Origin: Stenotrophomonas maltophilia
GTDB taxonomy: Bacteria; Pseudomonadota; Gammaproteobacteria; Xanthomonadales; Xanthomonadaceae
Assembly (NCBI RefSeq): GCF_004684085.1
Contig: NZ_SRHZ01000008.1
Span: 1-64,000 of the forward strand
DNA length: 64,000 bases
Reading direction: 5' to 3'
Below are positions 50,199 through 58,320 of this stretch, in pieces. A program made the position numbers and the translations under genes. The notes under the pieces are model-generated. The model ran no database searches. It was not told the origin of the DNA and saw only the letters and a list, made by a program, of their open reading frames with translations. Position 1 is the first letter of the stretch; each line of letters starts with the position of its first letter.

Positions 50199-50388
50199 AA
50201 ACCCATGAACCCGAGCTTTCAGCGACCAACCCAAACCCGCCACGGAGGGGCTCCGCCGTTCGCCGACTCCCGCCGAAGGCGTGCTTTCCACGCAGAAAAA
50301 AAATTTCCGGAAACGTGTCGATTCCGATGACCCTGGTTCGTTGTACCCAGTGAAGGGCACGCACCACGCGTTCCCACGGGAGACCGCA

Positions 50389-50802
50389 ATGAAAGTGATG
50401 GTGATCGTGAAGGCCAACGCCGACTCCGAAGCCGGCCGCATGCCCAGCGAACAGGAACTGTCCGAAATGGGCGCCTTCAACGAACAACTCGTGGCCGCCG
50501 GCATCATGCTGGCCGGTGAAGGCCTGCACGCCACCCAGCGCGGCCGCCGCATTCACTTTGGCAGCGGCGCGCCCAAGGTCGAGGCCGGTCCGTTCGGTCC
50601 TGCCAGCGAACAGATCGCCGGCTTCTGGCTGTGGGATGTGCGGTCGCTGGACGAGGCCGTTGAGTGGGCCAGCCGTGCGCCGTTCGGCAGCGGCGGCACG
50701 CTCGAACTGCGTCCCTTGATCTCCGCTGAAGACTTCGGTGAAGCCTTCACCCCCGAATTACAGCAGCAGGAACAGCGTCTGCGTGCACAGCTGGAAGAGT
50801 GA
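50389..50802 (+). CDS. YciI-family protein
   Basis: A 137-residue cytoplasmic protein from ATG 50389 with GGGAG nine bases upstream. YCII fold: MKVMVIVKANADSEAGRMPS, the EAGPFGPASEQIAGFWLWDV segment that replaces DGPF, and APFGSGGTLELRPLI. It is the first gene of a rightward cluster with two VOC proteins and an ECF42 sigma factor and is likely co-regulated with them. Biochemical activity of YCII proteins is mostly unknown. Confidence 0.88.
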   Translation: MKVMVIVKANADSEAGRMPSEQELSEMGAFNEQLVAAGIMLAGEGLHATQRGRRIHFGSGAPKVEAGPFGPASEQIAGFWLWDVRSLDEAVEWASRAPFGSGGTLELRPLISAEDFGEAFTPELQQQEQRLRAQLEE

Positions 50803-50821
50803 TTGGATTGCGGTGACCCTT

Positions 50822-50845
50822 CGCCGGGTATGACCCGGCGCTACC
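50822..50845. repeat. GTAGCGCCGGG palindrome
   Basis: CGCCGGGTATGACCCGGCG followed by CTACC. It lies between the YciI and first VOC genes; related units occur at 55461 and 60014. Confidence 0.8.
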
Positions 50846-50863
50846 AACCAACGGAGCATTGCC

Positions 50864-51286
50864 ATGAAATTGATTCCCTTCCTCGGCTTCAGCGGCCAGG
50901 CCCATGAGGCGATGGCGTTCTACGCCAAGGCACTCGGTGGCCAGGTCACCTCGGAAATGAAGTACCGCGACATGCCGCCTTCCGATGGCTCGCCGGGCTG
51001 CAATGAAATGCCGCCGGAAACCCTGGACCACGTCGCCCACAGCCAGCTGGAAATCGGCAGCGCCATCGTGATGGCGGCCGATGGCCCCGGCGGCGGCGAG
51101 GGTGGCTCGACCACCATCAATGTCGATGTGGACAGCATCGAAGAAGCCGAGCGCGTGTTCGCGGCGCTGGCCGAAGGTGGCCAGGTGCAGATGCCGATCG
51201 CCGAGACGTTCTGGGCGCACCGCTGGGGCATGTTGATCGACCGCTACGGCAAGCCGTGGATGGTCAACTGCATGAAGCAGCCCTGA
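50864..51286 (+). CDS. VOC-family PhnB/3-demethylubiquinone-like protein
   Basis: A 140-residue protein from ATG 50864, with CGGAG upstream. The PhnB-type vicinal-oxygen-chelate fold shows as FLGFSGQAHEAMAFYAKALG, then DHVAHSQLEIGSAIVMAADG, ERVFAALAEGGQVQMPIAET and FWAHRWGMLIDRYGKPWMVN. Such proteins are frequently encoded with ECF42 sigma factors and DGPF proteins; ligand and reaction are unknown. Confidence 0.88.
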   Translation: MKLIPFLGFSGQAHEAMAFYAKALGGQVTSEMKYRDMPPSDGSPGCNEMPPETLDHVAHSQLEIGSAIVMAADGPGGGEGGSTTINVDVDSIEEAERVFAALAEGGQVQMPIAETFWAHRWGMLIDRYGKPWMVNCMKQP

Positions 51287-51318
51287 TCCCTCTCTTTCAT
51301 CCACAAGGAGCTTCACCG

Positions 51319-51729
51319 ATGAGTGCACCGCAACCGCAGATGATCTTCGTCAACCTGCCCGTGCAGGATCTGAACGCGTCCAAGGCCTTCTTCGCCGCGC
51401 TGGGCTACAGCTTCAACCCGACCTTCACCAATGACGATGCGGCCTGCATGGTCATCAGCGAGAGCATCTTCGTGATGCTGCTGACCCAGCCGTTCTTCAA
51501 GCAGTTCACCACCAAGCCGGTTGCCGATGCGCACCGCCATACCGAGGTGATCACCTGCCTGTCGGCGGACAGCCGCAAGGCGGTGGACGTGATGGTGGAC
51601 AAGGCGCTGGCGGCGGGTGCCAGCGAACCGCAGCCAGCGCGCGACTACGGCTTCATGTACCAGCGCGGCTTCCAGGACCTGGATGGCCATCTCTGGGAAA
51701 TCGCACACATGGACGGCGAGCCGGGATGA
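51319..51729 (+). CDS. VOC-family glyoxalase-like protein
   Basis: A 136-residue protein from ATG 51319, preceded by AAGGAG. Two beta-alpha-beta-beta-beta modules: MIFVNLPVQDLNASKAFFAA with the YSFNPTFTNDDAACMVIS strand, and YGFMYQRGFQDLDGHLWEIA, where the final Glu is a metal-site position in metal-binding VOC members. It follows the other VOC gene by 32 bases in one probable operon. Confidence 0.88.
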   Translation: MSAPQPQMIFVNLPVQDLNASKAFFAALGYSFNPTFTNDDAACMVISESIFVMLLTQPFFKQFTTKPVADAHRHTEVITCLSADSRKAVDVMVDKALAAGASEPQPARDYGFMYQRGFQDLDGHLWEIAHMDGEPG

Positions 51730-51787
51730 CCGTCGATGCGGTGCGGTGGCGCTTGTGCGGGCCGGGCGTGCGTGCTGTGATCGGCGC

Positions 51788-53050
51788 ATGCTCGATCCCG
51801 CACTGACGCAGCGTCTGGAAACCCTCTGGCGGATGGAGTCGCCGGTGTTGATCGCGCGCCTGGCGCGGCTGCTCGGAGGTGATGTCGGCCGCGCCGAGGA
51901 GCTGGCGCAGGACACCTGGCTGGCCGCGCTGGAGCGCTGGCCGGAGCAGGGCATCCCGGACAACCCCGGAGCCTGGCTGATGACCACCGCGCGCAACCGT
52001 GCCATCGATGTGCTGCGCCAACACCAGCGGGTGGCGCAGCAGCACGCGCAATGGGGCGAAGAACTGCACCCGGCACCGCTGCCGGCACCGGATGACAACC
52101 AGGCGCTTGAGGATGACCTCGGCGATGACCTGCTGCGGCTGATGTTCGTGGCCTGCCATCCGGTGCTGCCGGCCGATGCGCGGGTAGCACTGACCCTGCG
52201 CCTGCTCGGAGGCCTGACCACGGTGGAAATCGCGCGTGCGTTCCTGCAACCCGAGCCGACCATCGCCCAGCGCATCGTGCGTGCCAAACGTACGCTGGCG
52301 CAGAAGCAGGTGCCCTACGAGGTCCCGCGTGCTGACGTGATGCCCGAGCGGCTCGGTTCGGTGCTGGAGGCGATCTACCTGGTGTTCAACGAGGGCTACG
52401 CGGCCAGTGCCGGTGACGACTGGATGCGCCCGGCGCTATGCGAGGAAGCGCTGCGGCTTGCCCGTATCCTGGCCCACCGCCTGCCGGTGCCGCCGGTGCT
52501 TGGCCTGCTGGCGTTGATGGAGCTGCAGGCCTCGCGTGCCGCGGCACGGACCGATGCGCAGGGTGCGCCGGTGCTGCTGGACCAGCAGAACCGTGCGCGC
52601 TGGGACTGGCTGCAGATTGAACGCGGGCAGCAGGTGCTGGCGCGCGCGCTGGCCGCCGGTGGCGGCGATGATCCCTATGTGCTTCAAGCATGCATCGCGG
52701 CCTGCCATGCGGCTGCGCGTCGTGCCGAGGCTACCGACTGGTCGCGCATCGTGTCGCTTTATACGCAGCTGTTGCAGATGCAGCCCTCGCCGGTTGTCGC
52801 ATTGAACCGGGTGGTGGCGGTGCTGCGCAGCGAGGGTGCCTTCGCGGCCTGGGCGCAGCTGCAGCCGTTGCTGGACGATACGCGCCTGCGTGACTACGCG
52901 CCGTTGCATGTGGTGCACGGCGAGCTGCTGCAGGCGCTGGGACGTGATCCGGACGCACGTCACGCTTTTGCAGAAGCCGCCCGACTCAGCCAGAACCAGG
53001 CGGAGCGCGGTCTGCTGCGGCAACGGGCGGGTCTGCCCCCCGAGGAGTGA
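51788..53050 (+). CDS. ECF42-type RNA polymerase sigma factor
   Basis: A 420-residue sigma factor from ATG 51788. Region 2 is residues 15-80 (VGRAEELAQDTWLAALERWP, PGAWLMTTARNRAIDVLRQH), region 4 about 125-175 (LTLRLLGGLTTVEIARAFLQ, TIAQRIVRAKRTLA). A long C-terminal extension of about 230 residues (from YLVFNEGYAAS) is the DUF6596/TPR-like domain of ECF42 factors, which lack a classical anti-sigma factor and are thought to self-regulate through this domain. Neighbouring DGPF/YCII and VOC genes are the typical ECF42 context. The inducing stress is unknown. Confidence 0.92.
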   Translation: MLDPALTQRLETLWRMESPVLIARLARLLGGDVGRAEELAQDTWLAALERWPEQGIPDNPGAWLMTTARNRAIDVLRQHQRVAQQHAQWGEELHPAPLPAPDDNQALEDDLGDDLLRLMFVACHPVLPADARVALTLRLLGGLTTVEIARAFLQPEPTIAQRIVRAKRTLAQKQVPYEVPRADVMPERLGSVLEAIYLVFNEGYAASAGDDWMRPALCEEALRLARILAHRLPVPPVLGLLALMELQASRAAARTDAQGAPVLLDQQNRARWDWLQIERGQQVLARALAAGGGDDPYVLQACIAACHAAARRAEATDWSRIVSLYTQLLQMQPSPVVALNRVVAVLRSEGAFAAWAQLQPLLDDTRLRDYAPLHVVHGELLQALGRDPDARHAFAEAARLSQNQAERGLLRQRAGLPPEE

Positions 53051-53157
53051 CCCCGACGAAGGCAGCACTTGTCGGCAGGCGCGCGAGCCGTTATGTTTCG
53101 CGCCCAGTGGACGCGTGCGCGTCTGCTTTCCGTGCGTATTGACCGAGGAGCGGTTGG

Positions 53158-54354
53158 ATGTATTCAAGGACGAAGAGCGCATCGCGCGCTTTTGCGCGCC
53201 TGCTTGCCTGTGCCCTGTGCTTGGCTGTGTGGCCGATGGCCGTGCAGGCCGCAGACAAATCGCAGCAGGCCTACTGGGCCGGTTTTGCTTATACCGCTGA
53301 TGCCGCTGCCGTGCAGGCGACCACGCCGCATGCGCACGCCGTGCTGGAAAAGCGTGGCTTGATTCCACTCAACCAGACCCTGCTGCAGGCACTCAAGCGC
53401 CGCCCGCCGGCCAGCCTGGAACTGATCGACCAGCCGGTGGCGATGCTCGACGGTACCACCAGCGCTACCGTGCTGGCCGCGGCACTGGACCGCGAACTGG
53501 TCTCGGTCGAACCGATCGGCAACCAGTACAAGGTGCTGGTGGAAGTGGCGCTGCAGGCGCTGTTCTTCGATTTCCGCGAGCGCCAGGTGATTGCCTCCTA
53601 TCCGCTCACCCTGCAGCGCATCGATGTGCAGGACTACCGGCCGGACAACGACGATATCGACGCGATCGTCGCCGATCTGCTGTACGGCAACGCCGCCACC
53701 AGCCTGTCGCAGGTGCTGGCCGCCAGCCTTGCCCAGGCCAAGCTGCCCGACGCAGCGGTGCGCCGCCTTCAGGTCGGTGGCGTGACCTTGTCCGATGCCG
53801 CGCGCGCCAAGCTGCCGGACCCGAAGTGGGAAGCGCCGTTGCGCGCCACCCTGGCCCATGAACTGTCCAAGACGCTGTCGTCCAACACCGGTGTCGGCCT
53901 GCTGCCGCCGGCCTCGGGCCAGGCGATCGGCGGCGCGATGGCCGCCCGCTTTGCCGACGGCAAGGTCTACCAGCTGAAGATCCCCGAGCCGGACTACGTC
54001 ATCAGCGTGCAGGTCGATGCGCTGAAGAACGGTGTCATCGAAGAAACCGCGGCGATGAAGACGATGCTGTTCGGCGCCTTCTTCACCGCCAAAGTGACCG
54101 AGCCGTTCTCCGGCAAGGTCTATTTCGAACAACCGCTGCGCAAGGGCGCCACCAAGGTGGTGCCGGTCACGCAGTGGCAGGTTGACCAGTGGTCGGCCAG
54201 CTACGAAACCCTGCTGGCCGGCTTCGATGCCTTCGCCGGCGCCGCCGCCAAGCGTGCCGATTCGCGCGCGTGGCTGGACGAGCAGAAGCCGGGCGGCCGC
54301 CCGTTGCAGCAGCAGACCCAAGCCCTCCAGGAGTTGATCAAATCATGTCGTTGA
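53158..54354 (+). CDS. Exported protein of unknown function (operon gene 1)
   Basis: A 398-residue periplasmic protein: signal peptide MYSRTKSASRAFARLLACAL to about residue 31 (AVQAADK). The body mixes helical and beta segments. VALQALFFDFRERQVIASYP and the C-terminal GKVYFEQPLRKGATKVVPVT are its clearest features; the first recalls the nucleotide-free beta-meander of outer-membrane accessory lipoproteins, but I assign no family. It overlaps the next gene by 10 bases and is probably the first of four co-transcribed genes that end in a CsgG-like lipoprotein. Confidence 0.75.
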   Translation: MYSRTKSASRAFARLLACALCLAVWPMAVQAADKSQQAYWAGFAYTADAAAVQATTPHAHAVLEKRGLIPLNQTLLQALKRRPPASLELIDQPVAMLDGTTSATVLAAALDRELVSVEPIGNQYKVLVEVALQALFFDFRERQVIASYPLTLQRIDVQDYRPDNDDIDAIVADLLYGNAATSLSQVLAASLAQAKLPDAAVRRLQVGGVTLSDAARAKLPDPKWEAPLRATLAHELSKTLSSNTGVGLLPPASGQAIGGAMAARFADGKVYQLKIPEPDYVISVQVDALKNGVIEETAAMKTMLFGAFFTAKVTEPFSGKVYFEQPLRKGATKVVPVTQWQVDQWSASYETLLAGFDAFAGAAAKRADSRAWLDEQKPGGRPLQQQTQALQELIKSCR

Positions 54355-55445
54355 TGCGTACCATCCTGCTCATCCTCATCGCCCTGGCGGTGGCCTCGCC
54401 GGTCGCCGCGCAGACCGCCAGTTCGCGCGGTACCGGTTCGGCCAGCTACAGCCTGCGCCTGAGTGCCGATACCCGCGCCCAGGCTATGAACAAGGCCAAG
54501 GTCAATGCACTGGAGGCGTACATCGCCGAAACCGGTGCGGCCAAGCTGCGCCTGTTCGAAGCGCGCCGCGCCGAGTTCATCGGCGAGATCGACCGCTACG
54601 TGCTCAGTGCCGTGCAGCTGTCGGACACCGAAGACAAGAAGGCCAAGACCTACAGCGTCACCGTCCGTGCAGAGATCAACACCACCCTGCTGCAGACCAA
54701 GCTGGATGCCGGCTCGGCTGTGGCGGGTGCCACTGCTGCGCAGCGCTCGCTGTTGACCTTCCTGTTCATGGCGCGCTCGCAGGACACCGTGCAGTCGTTC
54801 CAGGACAAGGAATACCGCCGCACCGACGTCAGCTCCAGCTACAACGAGAACACCCGCGAAGGCGACAGCTTCCGTGGCAACTCGGTCAGCACCAACGGCA
54901 GCATCAACCAGAATGCGTCGATGTCGGTCACCAGCGGTGGCAGCACCACCCAGCGCAGCGACAACATCAGCTGGAAGGTCGCCAACGCCGCCGAAGTCAA
55001 CACCGCGATGACCGGTGCCTTCAGCGCCGCCGGTTACGAAGTGGTTGAAGCCGAATATGTGGAAGGCGAGTCGCGCGGACTGCTCAGCATCGAGCGCATC
55101 CGCAAGGATTTCAGCACCGGCAACGACCTGTCCGCTGCCACCCTGCGTGACACCGCCAACGGCATCCGTGCGGCCAACATCCCGTACATCGCCGTCGGCA
55201 CGCTCGACGTTGGCATGCGCGACCGCGATCCGGCCAGTGGCAACACCCGCGTGTTCGTCACCGTCACCGGCAAGGTGCTGGATGTGACCGGTCGTTTCCC
55301 GCGCACCGTGTCGTCGGTGGGCCCGGTGCAGTTCTCCGGTACCGGCCCGAATGAAACCGTGGCCCGTACCAACGCCCTGCAGCTGGCGGCCGAAAAGGCT
55401 GCCCAGCAGATGATCAACGAACTGAACGTCAAGGCGGTCCGCTGA
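54345..55445 (+). CDS. Exported FlgT/LPP20-like protein (operon gene 2)
   Basis: A 366-residue protein from ATG 54345 with a signal peptide (MSLMRTILLILIALAVASPV, AAQ). The first mature segment, GTGSASYSLRLSADTRAQAM and NKAKVNALEAYIAETGA, has the repeated-Ala helix pattern seen in FlgT-N/LPP20 domains. A Ser/Asn/Thr-rich linker (SSSYNENTREGDSFRGN on, about 160-215) leads to a C-terminal half with AANIPYIAVGTLDVGMRDRD and a final ARTNALQLAAEKAAQQMINE helix, again LPP20-like. This suggests a two-domain periplasmic partner of the CsgG-like lipoprotein. Function unknown. Confidence 0.75.
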   Translation: MSLMRTILLILIALAVASPVAAQTASSRGTGSASYSLRLSADTRAQAMNKAKVNALEAYIAETGAAKLRLFEARRAEFIGEIDRYVLSAVQLSDTEDKKAKTYSVTVRAEINTTLLQTKLDAGSAVAGATAAQRSLLTFLFMARSQDTVQSFQDKEYRRTDVSSSYNENTREGDSFRGNSVSTNGSINQNASMSVTSGGSTTQRSDNISWKVANAAEVNTAMTGAFSAAGYEVVEAEYVEGESRGLLSIERIRKDFSTGNDLSAATLRDTANGIRAANIPYIAVGTLDVGMRDRDPASGNTRVFVTVTGKVLDVTGRFPRTVSSVGPVQFSGTGPNETVARTNALQLAAEKAAQQMINELNVKAVR

Positions 55446-55460
55446 CGTTACCGCTGCGCT

Positions 55461-55514
55461 CGCCGGGCATGGCCCGGCGCTAGCGGCTCTGGTGGGTGCC
55501 GAGCTTGCTCGGCA
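55461..55514. repeat. Two palindromes inside the operon
   Basis: CGCCGGGCATGGCCCGGCG followed by CTAGC (55461-55484) and TGCCGAGCTTGCTCGGCA (55496-55514) lie between operon genes 2 and 3. As RNA hairpins they could stabilise the upstream message or lower expression of the genes after them. Confidence 0.85.
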
Positions 55515-55576
55515 TCGCCGCAGAATTCCCGTTTCCACGCGCCGCGTCGCGGCCGTCTCTCCCAAAGGAATCTTCC

Positions 55577-56266
55577 ATGATCCGCAATACCGCTCTTGTC
55601 GTGGCCATCGCGGCCGCCACCCTGTCGATGCCGGCCCACGCCCAGTTCGGCAAGCTGAAGGACCTGGCGGGCGCCGCCACCGGCACCTCCAGCAGCAGCG
55701 CTTCCGGCGCCGCCGCTCCGGACGAAGCCGCGCAGGAAGCGCTGGTGCGTCGTTTCGTCAGCTCGCAGTCGCATTCGCTGCAGGCCCAGACCTCGTTCGC
55801 CCGCGCCTTCGGCCTGGCCGAGCAGGTGCAGCTGCTGGAAGCAGAGCGCCAGGCCCTGTCGTCCGGCTCGGTCAGCGTCGATGCGATGAAGAAGTCGGTG
55901 TCGGTCAGCGAAGCTGCCCAGGCCGCGATCAACGAGCGCCAGGCCGCACAGCCGGAACTGAACGCTGAATCCAAGCAGCACTACGCCGAAGGCTTGGTCT
56001 CGCTGCTGTCCTCGGCAGCCGAAGCGCAGAAGCTGGGCGGTGAAGCCGGCAACTTCACCGCGGGCATGAAGAACCTGGGCGCGACCCAGCTGGCCACCGT
56101 CGGCCGCAAGCTGGCCGCCGGTGCGTGGGTGGCCAAGGAATCGCCGGGCTTCATCAAGGGCCTGTACGGCTCGTCGAAGCAGGCACTGACCTTCGCCAAG
56201 CAGAGCAAGGTGAAGGTGCCGTCCAACGCCGACTCGATGCTGGGCCAGCTGGACAAGATGGGCTGA
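55577..56266 (+). CDS. Exported helical protein (operon gene 3)
   Basis: A 229-residue periplasmic protein from ATG 55577 with AAAGGAA upstream. Signal peptide MIRNTALVVAIAAATLSMPA (HAQ site), a short Ser/Ala linker, then a mostly helical body (AAQEALVRRFVSSQSHSLQA, LAEQVQLLEAERQALSSGSV, QHYAEGLVSLLSSAAEAQKL). No cysteines and no known domain. It is 16 bases from the CsgG-like gene and so surely co-transcribed with it. Confidence 0.75.
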   Translation: MIRNTALVVAIAAATLSMPAHAQFGKLKDLAGAATGTSSSSASGAAAPDEAAQEALVRRFVSSQSHSLQAQTSFARAFGLAEQVQLLEAERQALSSGSVSVDAMKKSVSVSEAAQAAINERQAAQPELNAESKQHYAEGLVSLLSSAAEAQKLGGEAGNFTAGMKNLGATQLATVGRKLAAGAWVAKESPGFIKGLYGSSKQALTFAKQSKVKVPSNADSMLGQLDKMG

Positions 56267-56282
56267 TACGAGGCGAATCTCC

Positions 56283-57926
56283 ATGCGTATGACAACCCGT
56301 TTGATCGGCCTGGGCCTGGCCGCTGCGCTGCTTGCAGCGTGTGGCAAGCAGGACACCCCGGCCGAAGCGCCCGCACCCGCCAAGGACAAGGCAACCAGTG
56401 CACTGGCCAGCAATGCGCCAGTGGAAGCAGCGCCCCTGCGTGGCACGCCGGATTTCGGTGGCACCACCCAGGTCGCGCGCGAAGCCGACGGCATCGGCAG
56501 CACCCCGGAACTGGCGGTGTTGGCGGCATTGCAGTCGGCAGTGGCGCAGGTCAACGGCGTACGTGTGGCCAGCCAGATGCAGAGCCTGCGCGCAGGCCTG
56601 CATGTGGATGTGGATGGCGAACACGTCGGCGATATCCGCGCCGACGCGTTCACCCAGCAGATGATTGCCGGCTCGCAGGGCGCGGTGCTGGGCTATGAAA
56701 TCCTGTCGCAGGATGAAGTGCGTCAGCTGGACGAGGAAACCATCGCCCGCGTGCGCGCCAGCGATGAAGGCTGGAGCTTCAAGGGCTCGGCGTCGGCCAG
56801 TGCGTCCGGCGAAGCCTCGGCCAAGGGGGGGTCGGCCTCGGCCAGCGTCAAGCAAAGCTACGACGAGAAGGTGAGTGTCGATGCCAAGCGTGGCGCCAGC
56901 TCGTTCGACTCGGACGTCACGCATCGCAGCATGCGCAGTTACTGGAAGGTGCGCGTCCGCGCACAGATCGCCCAGTACCGCGCACCGGACGAGCAGGGCA
57001 AACCGAAGATCGTGGTCGCCCTGCCGCGCACCAAGTCCGGCAGCTACGCCGTGGGCGACGGCCGCGTGGACGCCGATGAAGTGGCCGACGCGATCCGTGC
57101 GCGCCTGTCCGACACGCTGACCCAGACCCAGCGCTTCATCGTGCTGGATCGCGAGTTCGGCGACGAACTGCAGGCCGAGATCGACCACATCAACAGCGGC
57201 AACGTGCGCCTGCAGGACACTGCACGCGTTGGACAGCAGCTGGCGACCGACCTGATCCTGATCCCGACCATCGAACGCTTCGAGTACCCGCGCAGCGTGC
57301 GCAACCTGCGCATGTCCGACCGCCAGGTGACCTCGTACTCCGGTGGCGGCCGCATCACCCTGCGCCTGATCAACGCCACCACCGGGCAGGTGGTGATGTC
57401 CGACAGCTTCGACCACCAGTTGGCTTCGACTGGCCCGAGCACCCTGCCGCGCGTGGTCAACGGCCGCAACATGGCTGCGGCGATGATGGAATCGCTGTCC
57501 GGCCAGATCGGCAGCACCATCGTCACCACCCTGTTCCCGGTGTCGGTGGTTTCGGTGGACGGTGACCAGGTGGTGCTGAGCCAGGGCGGAGACACCGTGC
57601 AGGCCGGCCAGCGCTGGCAGGCCGTGCGCCTGGGTGAAGAGCTGAAGGACCCGCAGACCGGCCGCTCGCTGGGCCGCAGCGAACACCCCTGCTGCACCAT
57701 CCGCATCGACCGCGTCGCCGCACAGACCTCGTACGGCACCATCGAAGACGGCGTCGACGCGATGCGCGGCGGCTTCCGTCCGGGTCAGATCGAACTGCGC
57801 CAGAAGCTGGGCAGCAAGCCGGCTGCTGCTGCCAGTGCGACCGCCTCGGCCGCCGCCGCTCGTCCGGCGGCCAAGCCGAAGCCCAAGCCCGCCGCCGCCG
57901 CCCCGGCCGAAGACCCGAACTGGTAA
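56283..57926 (+). CDS. CsgG-like outer-membrane lipoprotein (operon gene 4)
   Basis: A 547-residue lipoprotein, signal ending LLAAC (Cys20). A low-complexity Ser/Ala/Gly stretch (SASASASGEASAKGGSASAS, about 170-190) separates an N-terminal domain from a CsgG-like region: VADAIRARLSDTLTQTQRFIVLDREFGDELQAE, then ATDLILIPTIERFEY and ITLRLINATTGQVVMSDSFD. In CsgG these segments form the periplasmic ring of the curli secretion pore. An Ala/Pro/Lys tail ends the protein. No curli subunits (CsgA/B) are nearby, so the substrate, if any, is unknown. At roughly twice the length of CsgG, it may be a scaffold rather than a pore. Confidence 0.8.
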   Translation: MRMTTRLIGLGLAAALLAACGKQDTPAEAPAPAKDKATSALASNAPVEAAPLRGTPDFGGTTQVAREADGIGSTPELAVLAALQSAVAQVNGVRVASQMQSLRAGLHVDVDGEHVGDIRADAFTQQMIAGSQGAVLGYEILSQDEVRQLDEETIARVRASDEGWSFKGSASASASGEASAKGGSASASVKQSYDEKVSVDAKRGASSFDSDVTHRSMRSYWKVRVRAQIAQYRAPDEQGKPKIVVALPRTKSGSYAVGDGRVDADEVADAIRARLSDTLTQTQRFIVLDREFGDELQAEIDHINSGNVRLQDTARVGQQLATDLILIPTIERFEYPRSVRNLRMSDRQVTSYSGGGRITLRLINATTGQVVMSDSFDHQLASTGPSTLPRVVNGRNMAAAMMESLSGQIGSTIVTTLFPVSVVSVDGDQVVLSQGGDTVQAGQRWQAVRLGEELKDPQTGRSLGRSEHPCCTIRIDRVAAQTSYGTIEDGVDAMRGGFRPGQIELRQKLGSKPAAAASATASAAAARPAAKPKPKPAAAAPAEDPNW

Positions 57927-57947
57927 GTCTTTGCGGTTGAATGCATG

Positions 57948-57995
57948 AGGGGTCAGCGACCTTTCCCACAGGGAGAGGAACCTGACCCCTTTTTG
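57948..57995 (+). terminator. Intrinsic terminator ending the four-gene operon
   Basis: AGGGGTCAG (57948-57956) pairs with CTGACCCCT (57982-57990), followed by TTTTG, 22 bases after the stop of the CsgG-like gene. The loop holds a secondary CTTTCCC/GGGAGAG pairing. Confidence 0.88.
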
Positions 57996-58012
57996 TTTCC
58001 GTTCCCCCGACA

Positions 58013-58277
58013 GCATCCACGCATGGCGTGGATCTACCGTGTCGACCAAGGTCGACACCCACCAACAGCAGCGGAAATCTGCCGAAGGCGGGGTGGGTCC
58101 GGTTGCGGGGGTGTCCGCGGCATGGATGCCGCGGCCAAGCCCCCAAGGACGGGTTTACGGCGTCCCCCGCAACCGGACCCACCCGGCCATCCCACCGAAT
58201 GCCTGCTTCTGCTGTTGCTGTTGCTTCGGCTGTTGCTGTTGCCCTGGCTTCGGCAGGTGCAGGGCGCAGCCCTGCCG
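58013..58277. repeat. Repeat-filled gap before the M28 peptidase gene
   Basis: Contains a GTAGATCCACG-family unit (58013-58038), a GTGTCGACC/GGTCGACAC palindrome (58039-58060), hairpin copy 4 (58091-58184), and a GCAGGGCGCAGCCCTGC unit (58254-58277) behind a CTGTTGCTGTTGC-type repetitive stretch (58206-58250) that also occurs in the centre of the giant repeat at 50027. No gene is seen in 57927-58320. Confidence 0.82.
58091..58184. repeat. Large hairpin element, copy 4 (core type A)
   Basis: Perfect 21-base arms (58091-58111 and 58164-58184, GGGTGGGTCCGGTTGCGGGG and its complement) around the type A core, which differs from copy 3 at only a few bases (CCCCCAAGGACGGG for CCCCCATGGATGGG). The arm sequence is quite different from that of copy 3. 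Confidence 0.85.
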
Positions 58278-58320
58278 AATCCCATTACACTCCAGAAGGA
58301 TTTCCCTGCTGGAGAGAGCA

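Larger units (their letters stand above)
49742..50283. repeat. Giant nested inverted repeat (~540 bp)
   Basis: The outer arms, about 49742-49838 and 50188-50283, are near-perfect inverted copies sharing GGCGAACGGCGGAGCCCCTC, GGTTGGTCGCTGAAAGCTCG and TTGGCCGGGTGGG. Each arm runs into a large hairpin (49828-49931 and 50095-50198). A middle pair, 49954-49971 with 50054-50070 (CACCACGGGAA against TTCCCGTGGTG), closes a central ~80-base loop. The whole would fold as a cloverleaf. It fills the gap between the divergent YCII genes; no coding frame in it is credible. Confidence 0.85.

Noticed and set aside
49742-50283. Small proteins starting with MDAA(A/T) read from the hairpin cores
   Set aside because: The frames arise from the palindromic core itself, recur at every copy, lack ribosome sites and change frame with the arms.
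53158-57926. Curli (csg) operon
   Set aside because: Only the last gene has CsgG-like segments; no CsgA/B amyloid repeats, CsgD, CsgE or CsgF are encoded.
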